From contig CAUJNA010003001.1 of assembly GCA_963377175.1 (NCBI GenBank), positions 437,501-501,500 on the forward strand: a stretch of DNA of 64,000 nt, in the 5' to 3' direction. This DNA comes from Effrenium voratum (lineage: Eukaryota > Sar > Dinophyceae > Suessiales > Symbiodiniaceae). Below the pieces are notes generated by a model that worked only from the letters and a program-made list of their open reading frames with translations, was not told the origin of the DNA and searched no databases. The position numbers and the translations under genes were made by a program. Positions 61,801-64,000 of the stretch are shown here, in pieces; the first letter of the stretch is position 1; the number at the start of each line of letters is the position of its first letter.

Positions 61801-64000
61801 ATGGCTTCCGCGGAAAGCGGATCGATCACCAGGGCTGGGGCTGAGAAAAGCCTCCCCACACCTTCCAGCGCATCTTCGCTGCGGTTCCCCTACCCTGTCA
61901 CCGGCCGCGTAAAAGCCGTGGCCAACATCATGCAGAACAGCTTCAACAGCTGGGTTTCCAAGCTCAACGGTCGCGCGGCTTTAAAGGCTGCCCGTTTGAG
62001 CGATGTGATCACCGGAGAGCAGGTGGAGACCATGATCAATGGTCTCGTCAAATGTGAGGGCTATGATTCCTTTCCCGCGGATGTTAGGACTAAGATCCTG
62101 AATTACCGAAGAGGAAGGGCGGCCAACATAATCGCCCTACTCAAGGACTCTGGTTTCATCGCCACTGAGCACAATGCCCTGACCGCTGCGGCAATCCTGT
62201 GCGATGCGATCCCCATCCGTGGCTCTGCCACCCACTACCTCCCTCACGCCCACATTGCGCCGCTCGGGCTCGATGAGACGAGGGATGTCGACCCGGCAGT
62301 ACACCCCTGCTGTCGACCGTCCGGAGGAGGGTGGTCTTCGTCCATCACGAACGCCGACGGAGAGTTGAAGAAGAACTGGAGGACTGAGTACTCGGCGGTC
62401 AAGCAGAACCAGTACCGGAGCTATGTCGGCTTCACAACCGACTGCTATGACATGGGTGATCCGCGCCGTTCCCAACACACGGGAGGCATCAGCAGCTTCA
62501 CTCAGTACGAGCCCTCCATGGTGAGAAAGTGGCTACAAATGCGCCCTCTTGCTATGTTCGTTCCCCCAGAGATCGTTGTTGATGGCATCTCCCTCATTAA
62601 GGATAGAACCTTGGAGGAGATTATCGACATGTGTCAGGATAGGACCACCAGCAGATCGATCGACCATCTGCCATCCATGGAGGCCTACGGCGGGTTTGGA
62701 GCATTTGCGGAGCACATGACCTCTGAACTGAAGGTCGCAACCGTGCTTGACCAGTTCTTCCTGTGGAACAAGGTTGAGAGGCTCGCCACCCCCGGGGTGA
62801 CCAACGTGGCCCATGACTACGGCATCACGGCAGGCGAGGGATATTGGATCGTACCCTCTCTCTCGTCCGTCATTGATGCCGAGTCCCCGAATTGGAACCA
62901 ATGGCAACAGGGGAGCATTGAGAACAAGCTCTGGGCACACGGACTCAGCCAGTTCTCCCTTTGGGCCTCCATCGCCCATGAAGAGGTGGTGAGTTCAGAG
63001 TCCGAGGACAAACTCGGGATTTGGACGTCGCTGGTGTACAGCCAAGCGCTCGGGTACACCCCGTGGGCGCACTACGGCCAAGGAGTATGGGCCCATCTTT
63101 CTTTCATGCTGCCTGTGGATGCTGCCAGTGGTGACAACCCCCGCGGAGATAAAACGCGGCGTCTCATGCTGGCTCGGGCACCCATTTTTGCTCTCGCCAT
63201 CAAGTTCTCCCATGACCTGGAGCTGATCACGGGTGGTGAGGGGTTCTCCACGTGTTACGCAAACGGAGACGTCGAGTTGCAACGGTTCAACCCTTACATT
63301 GAGGTTAACCCTTGCTCTCCGTCGCTCTCTTGGAGGAAGCGCGCCTTCTTTCAGCCTAATGCTATCGGGGAGATTGGCGCGACCAAGCGCGAACTGGAGC
63401 GATTGGCTGCTCCTAGCACCCCCACGAAGACTGGTGGATTCAGTCCGGAGTTCGCCAGGCATCGTCTCGTCAGCAACACATACGCTGTGAAGGTGCAAGA
63501 GGCTGGATCGTCGATCCCATTTGCGCTCGAAAATGAGTACCCGAAATATTCGGGTTACATCATGGAGGAGCATCTGGCGCCGTCCACTATGTTTCTTGAC
63601 ATCGACAAGATGATCGGGAAGTACAAACAAGAGTGGATCACGAACCCCGAGAGTGAGGTGCTCCCCAGCCTGAGTAGGCCTAAGACCTCTCATCTGACTA
63701 CATACGACCAGAATGCCCTCGAAAAAGAGTGGATAGGTTGGGGAAACCAAATGTTCAGGAACGTCATCCTGACCGTGTTCCCGGAATTCGCCCTCACATG
63801 CATTGATTCTGATGTCCCGACTATACCGTCGGTGTTGAAGGGCCTCCTGCCTATGAGCACTACCGGAGTCACCGGTATCCTCGCCGCGATGGCAGCGGGT
63901 TGGGGGCCTCCCACATACTTGGAGGAGCCAACGATTAAGGCCAATGCCCAGGTGCTTGTCTTCTACGACCTTTGCTTTGCGTCGCGCGGGAAGAGCAAGA
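61801..64000 (+). CDS. Unknown long ORF, at least 733 codons, cut by the window end
   Basis: I translated this frame line by line: from ATG 61801 (the first ATG after a TGA at 61618-61620; G at -3 and G at +4) to base 64000 there is no stop. The start is MASAESGSITRAGAEKSLPT. The sequence has balanced globular composition rich in Trp, Gly, Ser and Tyr, with blocks such as YVGFTTDCYDMGDPRRSQHT, VWAHLSFMLPVDAASGDNPR and GVTGILAAMAAGWGPPTYLE. There are no zinc fingers, signal peptide, coiled coil or clear membrane segment, and no RT or protease motif. Intronless structure and position 540 bp after pol suggest a third ORF of the copia-order element (an envelope-like place). Length and composition would also suit a capsid protein of an endogenised RNA virus. 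Function unknown. Frames on the opposite strand are shadows. Confidence 0.75.
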   Translation, partial: MASAESGSITRAGAEKSLPTPSSASSLRFPYPVTGRVKAVANIMQNSFNSWVSKLNGRAALKAARLSDVITGEQVETMINGLVKCEGYDSFPADVRTKILNYRRGRAANIIALLKDSGFIATEHNALTAAAILCDAIPIRGSATHYLPHAHIAPLGLDETRDVDPAVHPCCRPSGGGWSSSITNADGELKKNWRTEYSAVKQNQYRSYVGFTTDCYDMGDPRRSQHTGGISSFTQYEPSMVRKWLQMRPLAMFVPPEIVVDGISLIKDRTLEEIIDMCQDRTTSRSIDHLPSMEAYGGFGAFAEHMTSELKVATVLDQFFLWNKVERLATPGVTNVAHDYGITAGEGYWIVPSLSSVIDAESPNWNQWQQGSIENKLWAHGLSQFSLWASIAHEEVVSSESEDKLGIWTSLVYSQALGYTPWAHYGQGVWAHLSFMLPVDAASGDNPRGDKTRRLMLARAPIFALAIKFSHDLELITGGEGFSTCYANGDVELQRFNPYIEVNPCSPSLSWRKRAFFQPNAIGEIGATKRELERLAAPSTPTKTGGFSPEFARHRLVSNTYAVKVQEAGSSIPFALENEYPKYSGYIMEEHLAPSTMFLDIDKMIGKYKQEWITNPESEVLPSLSRPKTSHLTTYDQNALEKEWIGWGNQMFRNVILTVFPEFALTCIDSDVPTIPSVLKGLLPMSTTGVTGILAAMAAGWGPPTYLEEPTIKANAQVLVFYDLCFASRGKSK

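Noticed and set aside
62137..63944. Minus-strand frames of 84-251 codons opposite the terminal ORF
   Set aside because: The plus frame is open over 2.2 kb. The minus frames are its shadows and show no domain.

Overview
The window looks like nuclear DNA of a dinoflagellate alga. This is inference, from gene-poor DNA full of low-copy dispersed repeats, intronless retroelement ORFs beside a gene chopped into many short exons, and a possible relic of the dinoflagellate spliced leader. I see no ordinary single-copy housekeeping gene. Nearly all recognisable coding sequence belongs to mobile elements.

1-18,071: non-coding DNA with pairs of diverged dispersed repeats, and a roughly 275-bp CAG tract inside a cluster of CAATCGC words. 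18,087-28,828 (minus strand): one full-length non-LTR (LINE-type) retrotransposon, flanked by a perfect 15-bp target-site duplication. Besides an APE-type endonuclease and a reverse transcriptase with a C-terminal zinc knuckle, it encodes a multi-pass membrane protein with an OTU-like cysteine protease domain, followed by a Tpt1/KptA-type RNA 2'-phosphotransferase domain. It is the most unusual gene cargo in the window. Five single-base frame breaks, each at a short homopolymer, split its first ORF.

28,844-30,929: non-coding. 30,930-61,260 (plus strand): a Ty1/copia-order retrotransposon. It has a giant Gag with a coiled coil, Cys-rich modules and two CCCH fingers, a textbook -1 frameshift signal (GGGTTTC, stop codon, stem-loop), protease, integrase, a cytosine-methyltransferase-like PC-motif domain, a complete five-motif dUTPase, reverse transcriptase and RNase H. 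No LTRs could be identified.

40,738-58,579: the pol gene is split between dUTPase and RT by a 17.8-kb segment with 28-bp terminal inverted repeats (one mismatch). Removing it together with one copy of a 2-bp CA duplication restores the pol frame exactly, so it is read here as a very large TIR DNA transposon. Inside are a tandem array of exon-like modules, a second PPC-type methyltransferase-like ORF, a GTCACG satellite with an inverted GTGAC counterpart, a Lys/Gly-rich repeat ORF, six UUCG-type hairpins in a CA-rich microsatellite, and a gene in at least a dozen short exon islands that is the best transposase candidate.

61,801-64,000: an intronless ORF of at least 733 codons runs off the window end. 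It matches nothing I recognise and may be a third ORF of the copia-order element, an endogenous viral capsid-like gene, or an unrelated gene.
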